The position numbers and the translations under genes were made by a program. Source: Methylobacterium ajmalii (lineage in GTDB: Bacteria; Pseudomonadota; Alphaproteobacteria; Rhizobiales; Beijerinckiaceae). From it: 64,000 bases of DNA. Every line of letters starts with the position of its first letter. Position 1 is the first letter of the stretch. Positions 1 to 7,572 of the stretch are shown piece after piece. Below the pieces are notes generated by a model. It saw only the letters and a list, made by a program, of their open reading frames with translations, ran no database searches and was not told where the DNA came from. The DNA lies in assembly GCF_016613415.1 (NCBI RefSeq), contig NZ_JACWCT010000138.1, forward strand, positions 1 through 64,000, written 5' to 3'.

Positions 1-1
1 G

Positions 2-127
2 GGGGGGCTCGGCGGGCAAGGCGGCGGCGGCCCCGGCGGGTTCGGCCGTCCCGGCGGCGAGGGGCCCGGCGGCGGGTTCGGGGGCGCGGGACCCGGCGGC
101 GGCTTCGGCGGTGGCGGACGGCGCTAG
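2..127 (+). CDS. Gly-rich C-terminal end of a gene cut by the window edge
   Basis: Frame 2 is open from the first base to the TAG at 125-127 and encodes 41 residues made almost only of Gly, with regular Phe, Pro, Arg and Ala (GGGFGG-type repeats, ending GGGGRR). Such tails are low-complexity, probably disordered, and occur in exported or RNA-binding proteins. The upstream part that would identify the protein lies outside the window, so no function is given. The stop is followed by about 235 bases before the next gene on the same strand. Confidence 0.5.
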   Translation, partial: GGLGGQGGGGPGGFGRPGGEGPGGGFGGAGPGGGFGGGGRR

Positions 128-246
128 GGGCGAATCACTCGTCCCGCCAGCGCCGGGCCGGCGCCTGGGGAAACCGAAGAAGACGCCGTTCCTGTGCCCC
201 CAGGGCCACACCGCAGCGCGAAACCTGGCTGTTTTCCGGTGGAGTT

Positions 247-278
247 AACGGCCAAGTTCGGTCGCGGAACGGCCAAGT
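247..278 (+). repeat. pair of 11-bp direct repeats upstream of the transglycosylase gene
   Basis: AACGGCCAAGT occurs at 247-257 and again at 268-278, a period of 21 bp or two helical turns, about 85 bp before the start codon at 363. Two same-face sites suggest binding of a regulator, but no factor can be named. Confidence 0.3.
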
Positions 279-362
279 CTCTTTCCCGCCGCATTTCAAA
301 CGGAGCAGGATGAGCCTTCCCGTCGGTGCGGCAGCGCACCGGCTCCCTCCAGCAGGTCCTGC

Positions 363-1427
363 ATGCGCAAGCGCCTCCTCATCGCCGTCGCCGTCGCGGC
401 GCCGCTCCCGGCCACGGCCCAGGTGAGCCCGGTTCGCGACAACATCGACGCGCTGATCGAGGCGCACGCCAAGGCGAACGGCGTCCCGGCGAGCTTCATC
501 CACCGGGTGGTGAAGCGGGAGAGCGGCTACAATCCCCGCGCGGTCGGCCGCGGCGGCGCGATGGGCCTGATGCAGATCAAGCACGGCACCGCCCGGGCAC
601 TCGGCTACAGCGGCCCGGCCTCCGGCCTGCTCGATGCCAAGATCAACCTGACCTACGGCGTCGCGTACCTGGCCGGTGCCTACAAGACCGCCCACGGCAA
701 CGAGAGCCAAGCCTACAGCTACTACGCCCGCGGCTACTACTACGCCGCCAAGCGGGCCGGAATCCGTACCGACGTGGCCGAGCTCGAGGCGCCGCCGGTC
801 CGCGACGTCGGCGCTCCCGCCAACCCCCTCAGCAAGTTCCTCTCCAACGTCTTCGGCGCCCGGCCGGCGGCCACGACCGCGACGGCCTCCGCCGACCCGT
901 CGGTCGCCGCGCTCTCCACCGCGCTCGCCCCGACCGGCTCGACGACGCAGTACGTCCTGCCGCCGCCCACCACCGCCCCGCAGCAGGTCGCCTCCGCGGC
1001 CTTCCAGCCGACGACCGCCCAGGCGCAGGCTCCCTCGCAGTACCAGCTGCCCGACCTCCCCGAGCCGGTCGTCAAGGTGCCGCTGCCGCCGGTGCGCCCC
1101 GCCTCCCTGGCGTTCCACGCCGCCCCGGAGCCGGTCGCGGGCGCCGCCCTCGCCTATGCCGGCCCCGCCGCCGCCTCGCCCTTCCCGACCTCCGGCCAGA
1201 CGATCAGCCTCGCGGCCACCCCGGCTCCCGCCGCCCCCGCCGCGACCACGACCGTTGCCGCCCTCGATCCGGCCGCCCCCCCGGCGGAGGAGGCGAAGCC
1301 CGCGATGCCGATGCCGCCGCGCCGCCCGGTGGAGTTCCGCCACTTCGTCGTGCGCAAGCCGGCGCCCCCGGTGCCGCAGACCGCCGCCGCGACCCCCGAG
1401 CCGGCCGCGGCCGCCGTCAGCCAGTAG
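363..1427 (+). CDS. Lytic transglycosylase, SLT domain, exported
   Basis: Predicted 354-aa periplasmic enzyme that cleaves the MurNAc-GlcNAc bond of peptidoglycan to give 1,6-anhydro ends. A signal peptide (MRKRLL then an Ala/Val-rich core ending ATAQ) covers residues 1-20. The SLT fold follows at about 25-130, with the catalytic Glu53 in KRESGYNP and the typical AMGLMQI and LTYG...YLAG segments. Residues 140-354 are Ala/Pro-rich and low in complexity, probably disordered, with short PPRRPVEF-like stretches. The ATG at 363 is chosen because it directly precedes the signal peptide. The gene stands alone and converges with the next one across a palindromic terminator. Confidence 0.88.
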   Translation: MRKRLLIAVAVAAPLPATAQVSPVRDNIDALIEAHAKANGVPASFIHRVVKRESGYNPRAVGRGGAMGLMQIKHGTARALGYSGPASGLLDAKINLTYGVAYLAGAYKTAHGNESQAYSYYARGYYYAAKRAGIRTDVAELEAPPVRDVGAPANPLSKFLSNVFGARPAATTATASADPSVAALSTALAPTGSTTQYVLPPPTTAPQQVASAAFQPTTAQAQAPSQYQLPDLPEPVVKVPLPPVRPASLAFHAAPEPVAGAALAYAGPAAASPFPTSGQTISLAATPAPAAPAATTTVAALDPAAPPAEEAKPAMPMPPRRPVEFRHFVVRKPAPPVPQTAAATPEPAAAAVSQ

Positions 1428-1444
1428 CCGGCCCCGGGGCCGGC
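1427..1444. terminator. palindrome between convergent genes
   Basis: An 18-bp perfect palindrome (GCCGGCCCC and its complement) starts on the last base of the transglycosylase stop and ends 4 bp before the stop of the convergent BKACE gene. It may end transcription from both sides. No U-tract is visible. Confidence 0.4.
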
Positions 1445-1448
1445 CCCG

Positions 1449-2282
1449 TCACGCCTCCCCGGTGAACAGCGCCCGCGCCTGCGCCCCGGTCGCGACCGCG
1501 ATTCCGAGCGCTCGCGCCAGACCGGCGAGGTCCGCGACCTGCGCGGCATTGCTCGCGGCCGGACGGCCGTCGGGGCGCCAGAGGTTGTTCTCGAACCCCA
1601 CCCGCGCATGACCGCCGAGCGTCGCCGCCGCGACGAGGCAGGCCGCCTCGCGGGGGCCGAAGGCGCACAACGCCCAGGGTAGGTCGAGGCGGTGCTCCGA
1701 CGTCCAGGCGGCGAGGAAGGGCAGGAGGTCGGCGGGGTCCGAGCGCTGGCCCACCGCGTAGCGGCCGAGCACGAACAGCGCGCTCGCCCGCTCGAGCGGG
1801 ATCAGCCCCCGGGCGGCGAGGCCCTGGAAGCGGGTGACGTCGCCGGCATCGTACAGGATGTGCTGGACCAGCACGCCGGCCCGGGCCTGCTCGGCCAGGA
1901 ACGCGGCGGCTGCCGCCTCGTCCTCCGGCTCGGCGAAGAGCTCGCGCAGGGCGACCGAGAACGCCTCGGGCTTGAGCGCCCGCATCGCCGCCATCTGCTC
2001 GGCCGGGCTGTAGAGGCCGACCGCCTCGGTGGTGACCTGGCAGATCATCTCCGGGCCCGCCTCGCGGCGTACCGCCGCCAGGGCCGCCCGGTAGCGGTCG
2101 AGGTCGAGGGTGTGGCGGTTCTCGGCGTCGCGGACGTGCAGGTGGATCATCGCCGCGCCGGCCTCGCGGCAGCGTGCCGCCTCGAGGCCGATCTCCCGTG
2201 GGTCGATCGGCAGGGCGGGGTGGTCGGCCTTGGTGCGGCGGGCGCCGTTGGGCGCCACCGTGATCACGAGGGGGGCTGTCAT
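1449..2282 (-). CDS. Beta-keto acid cleavage enzyme (BKACE, DUF849)
   Basis: 277-aa TIM-barrel enzyme of the DUF849/BKACE family, which condenses a beta-keto acid with acetyl-CoA to release acetoacetate and a CoA ester. The founding member is 3-keto-5-aminohexanoate cleavage enzyme of lysine fermentation; most members have other substrates. Family marks are the N-terminal VAPNGARR, the zinc motif MIHLHVRD and CQVTTEA. The ATG at 2282 is preferred over an upstream in-frame start because it begins directly with the barrel's first strand (MTAPLVITVAPNG). The substrate cannot be read from sequence, and neighbours do not help. Its 5' end faces the SCO gene 124 bp upstream on the same strand. Confidence 0.85.
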   Translation of the reverse strand: MTAPLVITVAPNGARRTKADHPALPIDPREIGLEAARCREAGAAMIHLHVRDAENRHTLDLDRYRAALAAVRREAGPEMICQVTTEAVGLYSPAEQMAAMRALKPEAFSVALRELFAEPEDEAAAAAFLAEQARAGVLVQHILYDAGDVTRFQGLAARGLIPLERASALFVLGRYAVGQRSDPADLLPFLAAWTSEHRLDLPWALCAFGPREAACLVAAATLGGHARVGFENNLWRPDGRPAASNAAQVADLAGLARALGIAVATGAQARALFTGEA

Positions 2283-2405
2283 CCTGTCGCTCGGTTCCCT
2301 TCGCTCGCGGCCCCGCGGCCCGCGTCCTCCGCCGGGCGATTCGGGGCCCGGCGCCGCACTCTGCACCGTCGGCGGTCCGCCGCCCAGCGGGACCGTTCGT
2401 TCCCG

Positions 2406-3224
2406 TCACGCCGAACGGGCCGGGCCCGACCGCCGCTGCAGCCACCAGACCAGTCCGGCGATCGCCAGCACGGTCGCGAGGCCGAACATCGTCAGGACGC
2501 GGCGGATCAGCGGGGTGTAGACGCCCGTCTGCGGGTCGTAGCCGTAGCAGAGCAGCACCAGCCGGTCGGCGAGCCCGCCGACCCGGCCCTCGCCGGCCTC
2601 GACCAGGGCGAGCCGCAGGTCGCGGGCAGTCATCGCCAGGGGCGAGAGCGCCCGGGCGACCCGCCCGTCGCCCGACAGCACCAGGGCGCCGGCCGGGTGG
2701 GCGTAGGATTCGGTGTCCCGGTCGTACGCGTAGGCGTAGCCCACCGCCCGCGTCACCGCGGCGACCGGGGCGGGGGAGCCCAGCAGCACCACGGTGTGGT
2801 CCAGGACGGGGCCGGCCCCGAGCTGCTCGGCCACCATCGCGCGGGCCTGGCCCGCATCGGCCCGCGGATTGAACCCGAGGGTCACCAGGCGGTAATCGGT
2901 GCCGGGTTGCAGGCCGGTGGCGGCGAGCGCCGCGCCGGCGACCGCCAGCATCGGGTCGCAGACGTTGCGGCAGGCATAGTCGAGCGGCATCAGCAGGGTG
3001 GGGCGGCCGCCCATCGCCTCGCCGAGGCTCGTGCCGCGCCCGTCCACGGCCCGGGTAAAGGCGGCATCGAGGGGCGCGCGGGCATCCGGCGACGGCGCCA
3101 GGGCGACGCCGGCGAGATCCTTCGGCGTCAGGCCCGCCGCGGCCGGATGGGCGAGGGCGGTCAGAAGAGCCGCGGCGGCGAGGCGGCGCGCGCCTTGGAA
3201 CGGCCGGCGGCCGGGACGTCTCAT
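2406..3224 (-). CDS. SCO1/SenC-family copper chaperone
   Basis: 272-aa membrane-attached thioredoxin-fold protein of the SCO/PrrC family, which delivers copper to the CuA site of cytochrome oxidase or reduces it. It has an N-terminal signal segment (about residues 10-30), the copper motif C85-x3-C89 in DYACRNVCDP, and a C-terminal membrane helix (FGLATVLAIAGLVWWL) followed by a basic tail. The ATG at 3224 lies 12 nt after an AGGAGG; another ATG at 3236 directly abuts that site, which is too close, so 3224 is used. No oxidase gene is adjacent, but a caa3 oxidase lies at 29-33 kb and could be its client (inference). It is divergent from the PPOX gene. Confidence 0.82.
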   Translation of the reverse strand: MRRPGRRPFQGARRLAAAALLTALAHPAAAGLTPKDLAGVALAPSPDARAPLDAAFTRAVDGRGTSLGEAMGGRPTLLMPLDYACRNVCDPMLAVAGAALAATGLQPGTDYRLVTLGFNPRADAGQARAMVAEQLGAGPVLDHTVVLLGSPAPVAAVTRAVGYAYAYDRDTESYAHPAGALVLSGDGRVARALSPLAMTARDLRLALVEAGEGRVGGLADRLVLLCYGYDPQTGVYTPLIRRVLTMFGLATVLAIAGLVWWLQRRSGPARSA

Positions 3225-3390
3225 CGCTTGTCCCATCCTCCTCGTTGACCTGCCTCGTCGCGGACCTTGCCTGGCCCGCCCGCAGGCCGCACCCTGATCG
3301 AGATAGGGCATGGCGGGCCGGGGCGGGTGCACCGGACAACGGGCCGCAGGCGTGACGGGGCGCACGCCCGGACATGAGCGGGAGAGCCGG

Positions 3391-4020
3391 ATGGACGAGA
3401 CGCGCACCGAGGCGGAGATCCGCACCGAGGCGGAATTGCGCGGCCATATGGGCCCGGTCAGCCGCCTCGCCGAGGGCAAGGTGCTGCCCCGGCTCGATCC
3501 GCATGCCCGCGCCTTCATCGCGCTCTCGCCGTTCCTGGTGGTCGCCACCGCCGATGCCGAGGGTCGCGCCGATGCGAGCCCCCGGGGCGACGCGCCGGGC
3601 TTCGTGCAGGTCCTCGACGACGCCACCCTGCTGATCCCGGATCGGCGCGGCAACAACCGCGCCGACAGCTTCGGCAACCTGCTGACGGCGCCGGGCATCG
3701 GCCTGATCTTCCTGGTGCCGGGCGTCACCGAGACCCTGCGGGTGAACGGTACCGCCCGCCTCACCACCGACGCCGCCCTGCTGGCGCCGCTTTCCGCGCA
3801 GGGAAAGGTGCCGACGACCGGGCTCGTCGTCACGGTGCGCGAGGCGTTCTTCCATTGCGGCAAGGCGGTGATGCGTGCCCGGCTGTGGGACCCGGCGGCG
3901 CAGGTGCCCCGCGACCGGGTCGCGAGCCTCGGCCGCATCCTGTCCGACCAGACCGGCGCGATCGGCGTCGCCGAGGCCGAGCGGCTGATGGAGGAATCCT
4001 ACCGCACCCGGCTCTACTGA
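3391..4020 (+). CDS. FMN-binding pyridoxamine 5'-phosphate oxidase-like flavoprotein
   Basis: 209-aa split-barrel protein of the PPOX superfamily, in the group resembling MSMEG_1061 that binds FMN. The core runs from about residue 45 (SPFLVVATADAEGRADASPRGDAPGF) through LLIPDRRGNNRADSFGNLL and the strand GIGLIFLVPGVTETLRVNG. The late segment AFFHCGKAVMRARLW is also typical. The ATG at 3391 follows a GGGAGAG ribosome site; the in-frame start at 3310 adds an unlikely Gly/Arg-rich leader. A cytosolic redox role is expected, but the substrate is unknown. It is divergent from the SCO gene with 166 bp between starts. Confidence 0.82.
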   Translation: MDETRTEAEIRTEAELRGHMGPVSRLAEGKVLPRLDPHARAFIALSPFLVVATADAEGRADASPRGDAPGFVQVLDDATLLIPDRRGNNRADSFGNLLTAPGIGLIFLVPGVTETLRVNGTARLTTDAALLAPLSAQGKVPTTGLVVTVREAFFHCGKAVMRARLWDPAAQVPRDRVASLGRILSDQTGAIGVAEAERLMEESYRTRLY

Positions 4021-4168
4021 GCCGGCACGGCGCGCCATCCCGTGCCCCGGGCACGTCCGGCGAGAGACGGATCGTCCACCTCCGGCGGCGGGGAGGCGGA
4101 CGACCCCGACACCCTATGTGAGAAACCGCACACCCCAACCGTCTCGCACCGCGTTCGATGCCGCGCAA

Positions 4169-4197
4169 CGGAACCGTTCCGCTCCGGCTCGGTTCCG
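4169..4197 (+). promoter_or_regulatory. EcfG-like promoter candidate and inverted repeat
   Basis: GGAAC at 4170-4174 is followed after 16 bp by GGTT at 4191-4194, matching the EcfG consensus GGAAC-N16/17-CGTT at all but one base. The same stretch holds CGGAAC-C-GTTCCG (4169-4181), a perfect inverted repeat, with a third GTTCCG at 4192-4197. The -10-like box is 50 nt before the DUF1275 start. Either a stress promoter or a repressor operator would fit. Confidence 0.35.
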
Positions 4198-4244
4198 CAT
4201 GGGCAATCAATCTGCCCCGAGGGCAGTACGAGGAGAAGGGGTGA

Positions 4245-4985
4245 ATGGCAGAGAAGGAAACCAAGGCCTTTCCGGCCGCCGCGAGCACGCGGGTACCGTT
4301 CGCGCTGGCCCTGTCGGCGCTGGCCGGCTGCGCGGACGCGATCGGGTTCCTCGAATTCTCGCAGCTGTTCATGTCCTTCATGAGCGGCAACACCACCCGC
4401 TTCGGCGTCGCGGTCAGCCTGGGCGACTGGGGCAACGTCACCCGGGTCGGCAGCACCATCGCGCTGTTCTGCTTCGGGGCGTTCATCGGCACCCTGCTGG
4501 CCGCGGCGGTGGGCTACTGGCGGCTCGCCGTGCTTCTCACCCTGCAGGCGCTGCTTCTCGCCGTCGGCCTCCTGATGCCGCGCGGGCCCTTCGAGTTCCC
4601 GCTCCACGCCTACCCGATCGTGCTGGCGCTCGGGATGCAGAACGCCGTGCTGCAGGACGAGGAGGGCCGCAGCCTGGCGCTCACCTACGTCACCGGTGCG
4701 GTGGTGCGCTTCGGCACCGGGCTCGCCAACCTGCTCCTCGGCCATCCCTCGCCGTCGTTCTGGATCCAGGCGCCGCTCTGGGCCGCGCTGACCTTCGGGG
4801 CGATCTCGGGCGGCCTCCTGCACGCCGCTTTCGGCGAGAGCGCCTTCCTGGTTCCCGCCGTGGTGGCGGCTCTGCTCGCGGTCGTGGCGCTCGTGATGAC
4901 GCTGGTCCACGGCGACGGGCCGCTGGTCTCGGGCACGAAGTCCCCGGCGCCCGACGCCGCCGCGACGGCGCCGCCGGTGGTGTGA
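4245..4985 (+). CDS. DUF1275 (YoaK-like) inner-membrane protein
   Basis: 246-aa polytopic membrane protein of the DUF1275 family, whose function is not established. It has about six hydrophobic helices and the family hallmark FMSFMSGNTTRFGVAVSLGD near residues 42-61, plus ALGMQNAVLQ and a polar insert before LALTYVTGAVVRFGTG. The ATG at 4245 sits behind AGGAGAAGGGG. The C-terminus is Pro/Ala-rich and probably cytoplasmic. It is a single-gene unit: a promoter-like inverted repeat lies upstream and a strong hairpin follows the stop. An EcfG-like box suggests stress control (inference). Confidence 0.8.
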   Translation: MAEKETKAFPAAASTRVPFALALSALAGCADAIGFLEFSQLFMSFMSGNTTRFGVAVSLGDWGNVTRVGSTIALFCFGAFIGTLLAAAVGYWRLAVLLTLQALLLAVGLLMPRGPFEFPLHAYPIVLALGMQNAVLQDEEGRSLALTYVTGAVVRFGTGLANLLLGHPSPSFWIQAPLWAALTFGAISGGLLHAAFGESAFLVPAVVAALLAVVALVMTLVHGDGPLVSGTKSPAPDAAATAPPVV

Positions 4986-4988
4986 CGC

Positions 4989-5024
4989 ATCCTCCCGCGG
5001 GCGGACCTCCGCCCGCGGGAGGAT
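4989..5024 (+). terminator. perfect 17-bp hairpin after the DUF1275 gene
   Basis: Arms 4989-5005 and 5008-5024 are exact reverse complements, starting 4 bp after the stop codon. There is no U-tract, so it is either a GC-only terminator or an mRNA 3'-end protector. Confidence 0.6.
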
Positions 5025-5386
5025 ATCGCCCGCAGCCAAGATTACGCAGAGTTCATGGTGCGGAGACACGGGCGTAAGCCCGGGGAGCCTAGAACGGCAG
5101 GGTCGCCGGATGCGGCGGCGCCTCCCACCCCCGGGGCGCCGGCGCGTCCTAGGCCCCGAGGGCCGGGGCGCCGGGTCACCATCATCGCCCCCCAGACGAC
5201 CCGGCGTTCCGCGCCACGGCAGGCCGAGTCCCCCGGCTCGGCCTGCCGACCTCTCGGCGACGCCCGTCGCACCGTGCCGGTTCTCCTCCCCCGGCACGAT
5301 GCGCCGGGTCCGGGGACCGCCCCGGGTCCAGGGCGCCAGGATCCCGGCGCGGGACGCTCTCCCGCGCGCCCGGGAACTGCCCTAGA
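5025..5386. other. intergenic region without a recognised gene
   Basis: About 360 bp before the response regulator. Open frames here have no recognisable protein features, and their composition follows the general G+C bias. No clear promoter consensus was found, although the regulator's promoter must lie here. Confidence 0.4.
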
Positions 5387-6085
5387 ATGTCCGACATGCG
5401 CCTCCTGATCATCGAGGACGACCGAGAGGCGTCCAGCTACCTGTCCAAGGCCTTCCGCGAGGCCGGCCACGTCGCCGACACCGCCGATGACGGCCTCGAC
5501 GGCTACGCCCTCGCCCGCGAGGGCGCCTACGACGTGCTGGTGGTCGACCGGATGCTGCCGAAGCTCGACGGGCTGTCGCTGATCCGCTCCCTGCGCGAGC
5601 AGGGCGTCGAGACCCCGGTGCTGATCCTCTCGGCGCTCGGCCAGGTCGACGACCGGGTGAAGGGCCTCAAGGCCGGCGGCGACGACTACCTGCCGAAACC
5701 CTACGCCTTCTCCGAGCTGATGGCGCGGATCGAGGTCCTGGCCCGCCGCCGCGGCGGCGGAGCGGCCACGGAGGCGACGAGCTACCGCGTCGGCGACCTC
5801 GAGCTCGACCGGCTGTCGCACCGGGTGACCCGGGCCGGGCAGGAGATCCCGCTCCAGCCGCGGGAATTCCGCCTGCTCGAATACCTGATGCGCCACGCCG
5901 GCCAGGTCGTCACCCGCACGATGCTGCTCGAGCACGTCTGGGACTACCATTTCGACCCGCAGACCAACGTCATCGACGTCCACGTGTCGCGCCTGCGCGC
6001 CAAGGTCGACAAGGGCTTCGAGCGGCCGATGATCCACACCGTGCGGGGGGCGGGCTACATGGTCCGCGCCGGCGGCGAGGCGTGA
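5387..6085 (+). CDS. OmpR/PhoB-family response regulator
   Basis: 232-aa DNA-binding response regulator. The receiver domain (about residues 4-118) has the acidic pair E10/D11-D12, the phospho-acceptor Asp54 in VVDRMLP and the conserved Lys in YLPKPYAF. The winged-helix effector (about 130-228) ends with the DVHVSRLRAKVDKGF...IHTVRGAGYMVR signature. A second in-frame ATG three codons later could also start the protein. Its stop overlaps the kinase start by 4 nt, so the two are translationally coupled and surely form a pair. The stimulus is unknown; linkage to glnE could mean a nitrogen-related or envelope signal, but this is a guess. Confidence 0.93.
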   Translation: MSDMRLLIIEDDREASSYLSKAFREAGHVADTADDGLDGYALAREGAYDVLVVDRMLPKLDGLSLIRSLREQGVETPVLILSALGQVDDRVKGLKAGGDDYLPKPYAFSELMARIEVLARRRGGGAATEATSYRVGDLELDRLSHRVTRAGQEIPLQPREFRLLEYLMRHAGQVVTRTMLLEHVWDYHFDPQTNVIDVHVSRLRAKVDKGFERPMIHTVRGAGYMVRAGGEA

Positions 6086-7572
6086 GCGCCCGGACCGCGA
6101 CCCCGCTGGCACCGGCGGGCCAGGCCGCAGGGCCCGACGGCGTGCTCGTGCGCCTCGGCACGCTTTTTCGCACCACGGCCTTCAAGCTGTCGCTCGCCTA
6201 CCTCCTGGTCTTCGCCGCCTTCGCGTTCTTCGCGCTCGGCTACGTCGCCTGGAACGCCCGGCGCGTCCTCGACGACCAGATCGTCTCGACCATCGAGGCC
6301 GAGATCAACGGCCTGTCCGACCAGTACGCAGCGGGCGGCATCCGCCGCCTCGTCAGCGTGGTCGAGCGCCGCTCGCGCGAGCCGGGCGCCTCGCTCTACC
6401 TCGTCACCACGCCGGCGGGCGAGCACGTCGTCGGCAACGTCGAGACCCTGCCGCCCGGGGTGCTGAACGAGCCCGGCCAGACCGAGACGACCTACGGCCG
6501 CAGCACCGACGGCGACCGCGTCGAGCACCGGGCGATCGTGCGCATCTTCACCCTGCCGGGGGGCTTCCGCCTCCTCGTCGGCCGCGACGTCGAGGAGCGC
6601 GACCGGCTGCGGGCGGTGATCGGGCGCGCCTTCGCCTGGTCGCTGATGCTGGTGGTGGGCCTCGGCTTCCTCGGCAGCTGGTTCATCGCGCAACGCGTCC
6701 TCAAGCGCGTCGACCACATGACCGAGATCACCCGGAGCATCATGGCGGGCGACCTCGACGGGCGGCTGACGCTGGCCGGCACCGGCGACGAGCTCGACCG
6801 GCTGGCAAGCAACCTCAACGCCATGCTCGACCGCATCGGCGAGCTGATGCGCGGCATGCGCGAGGTCTCGGACAACATCGCCCACGACCTCAAGACCCCG
6901 CTCACCCGCCTGCGCAACAAGGCCGACGCGGCCTTGCGCGAGGGCGACGACCCGGAATCCCTGCGCGCGGCGCTGGAAGCCAACATCGAGGAGAGCGACA
7001 ACCTGATCCGGGTGTTCAACGCGCTCCTGATGATCGCTCGCCTCGAGGCCGGCAACGCCCGCGAGGGGCTGGCGGATTTCGACGCAGGCGCAGTCGCGCT
7101 CGAGGTCGGCGAGTTGTACGAAGCGGTGGCGGAAGAACGCGGCGTCGGGTTGCGGACGGAGATCGAGGACGGTCTCCTGCTGCACGGCAGCCGCGAGCTG
7201 ATCGGACAGGCGATGGCGAACCTGATCGACAATGCCCTGAAGTACGGGCAGAGGCCGGCCGATCCGACGGTCCCGCCGGTGGTCTGCGTCACCGCCCGGC
7301 GCGAGGACGGGGCCGTGCTGCTCGCGGTCGCCGACCAGGGCGAGGGGATCCCCGAAGCCGATCGCGGCCGGGTGCTGGAGCGCTTCGTGCGGCTCGAGAC
7401 CGCCCGCACCCGTCCGGGCTTCGGTCTGGGCCTCAGCCTCGTCAACGCGGTGGCGCGGCTGCACCAGGGCACCTTCGCGCTGGAGGACAACGCGCCGGGC
7501 CTGCGCGCCGTGCTGCGCCTGCCGGCGCCGGCCGCACGGGAGGTTCAAGCCCCGCGGGAGACGACGGCGTGA
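6082..7572 (+). CDS. Sensor histidine kinase, HAMP-HisKA-HATPase
   Basis: 496-aa inner-membrane kinase partner of the preceding regulator. A first membrane helix at about 33-55 and a second at about 185-203 flank a periplasmic sensor region. HAMP follows (about 204-256), then HisKA with phospho-acceptor His268 in DNIAHDLKTPLTRLR. The ATPase domain has the N-box LIDNALKYG, the G1 box DQGEGIP and the G2 box GFGLGLSLV. It starts with GTG overlapping the regulator's stop (GTGA) and its own stop overlaps the glnE start in the same way. This three-gene coupling implies co-expression. Confidence 0.93.
   Translation: MSARTATPLAPAGQAAGPDGVLVRLGTLFRTTAFKLSLAYLLVFAAFAFFALGYVAWNARRVLDDQIVSTIEAEINGLSDQYAAGGIRRLVSVVERRSREPGASLYLVTTPAGEHVVGNVETLPPGVLNEPGQTETTYGRSTDGDRVEHRAIVRIFTLPGGFRLLVGRDVEERDRLRAVIGRAFAWSLMLVVGLGFLGSWFIAQRVLKRVDHMTEITRSIMAGDLDGRLTLAGTGDELDRLASNLNAMLDRIGELMRGMREVSDNIAHDLKTPLTRLRNKADAALREGDDPESLRAALEANIEESDNLIRVFNALLMIARLEAGNAREGLADFDAGAVALEVGELYEAVAEERGVGLRTEIEDGLLLHGSRELIGQAMANLIDNALKYGQRPADPTVPPVVCVTARREDGAVLLAVADQGEGIPEADRGRVLERFVRLETARTRPGFGLGLSLVNAVARLHQGTFALEDNAPGLRAVLRLPAPAAREVQAPRETTA

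Noticed and set aside
1417..4038. 873-codon open frame on the minus strand
   Set aside because: It runs across several real genes in another frame and is a high-GC shadow; the BKACE and SCO genes explain the region.
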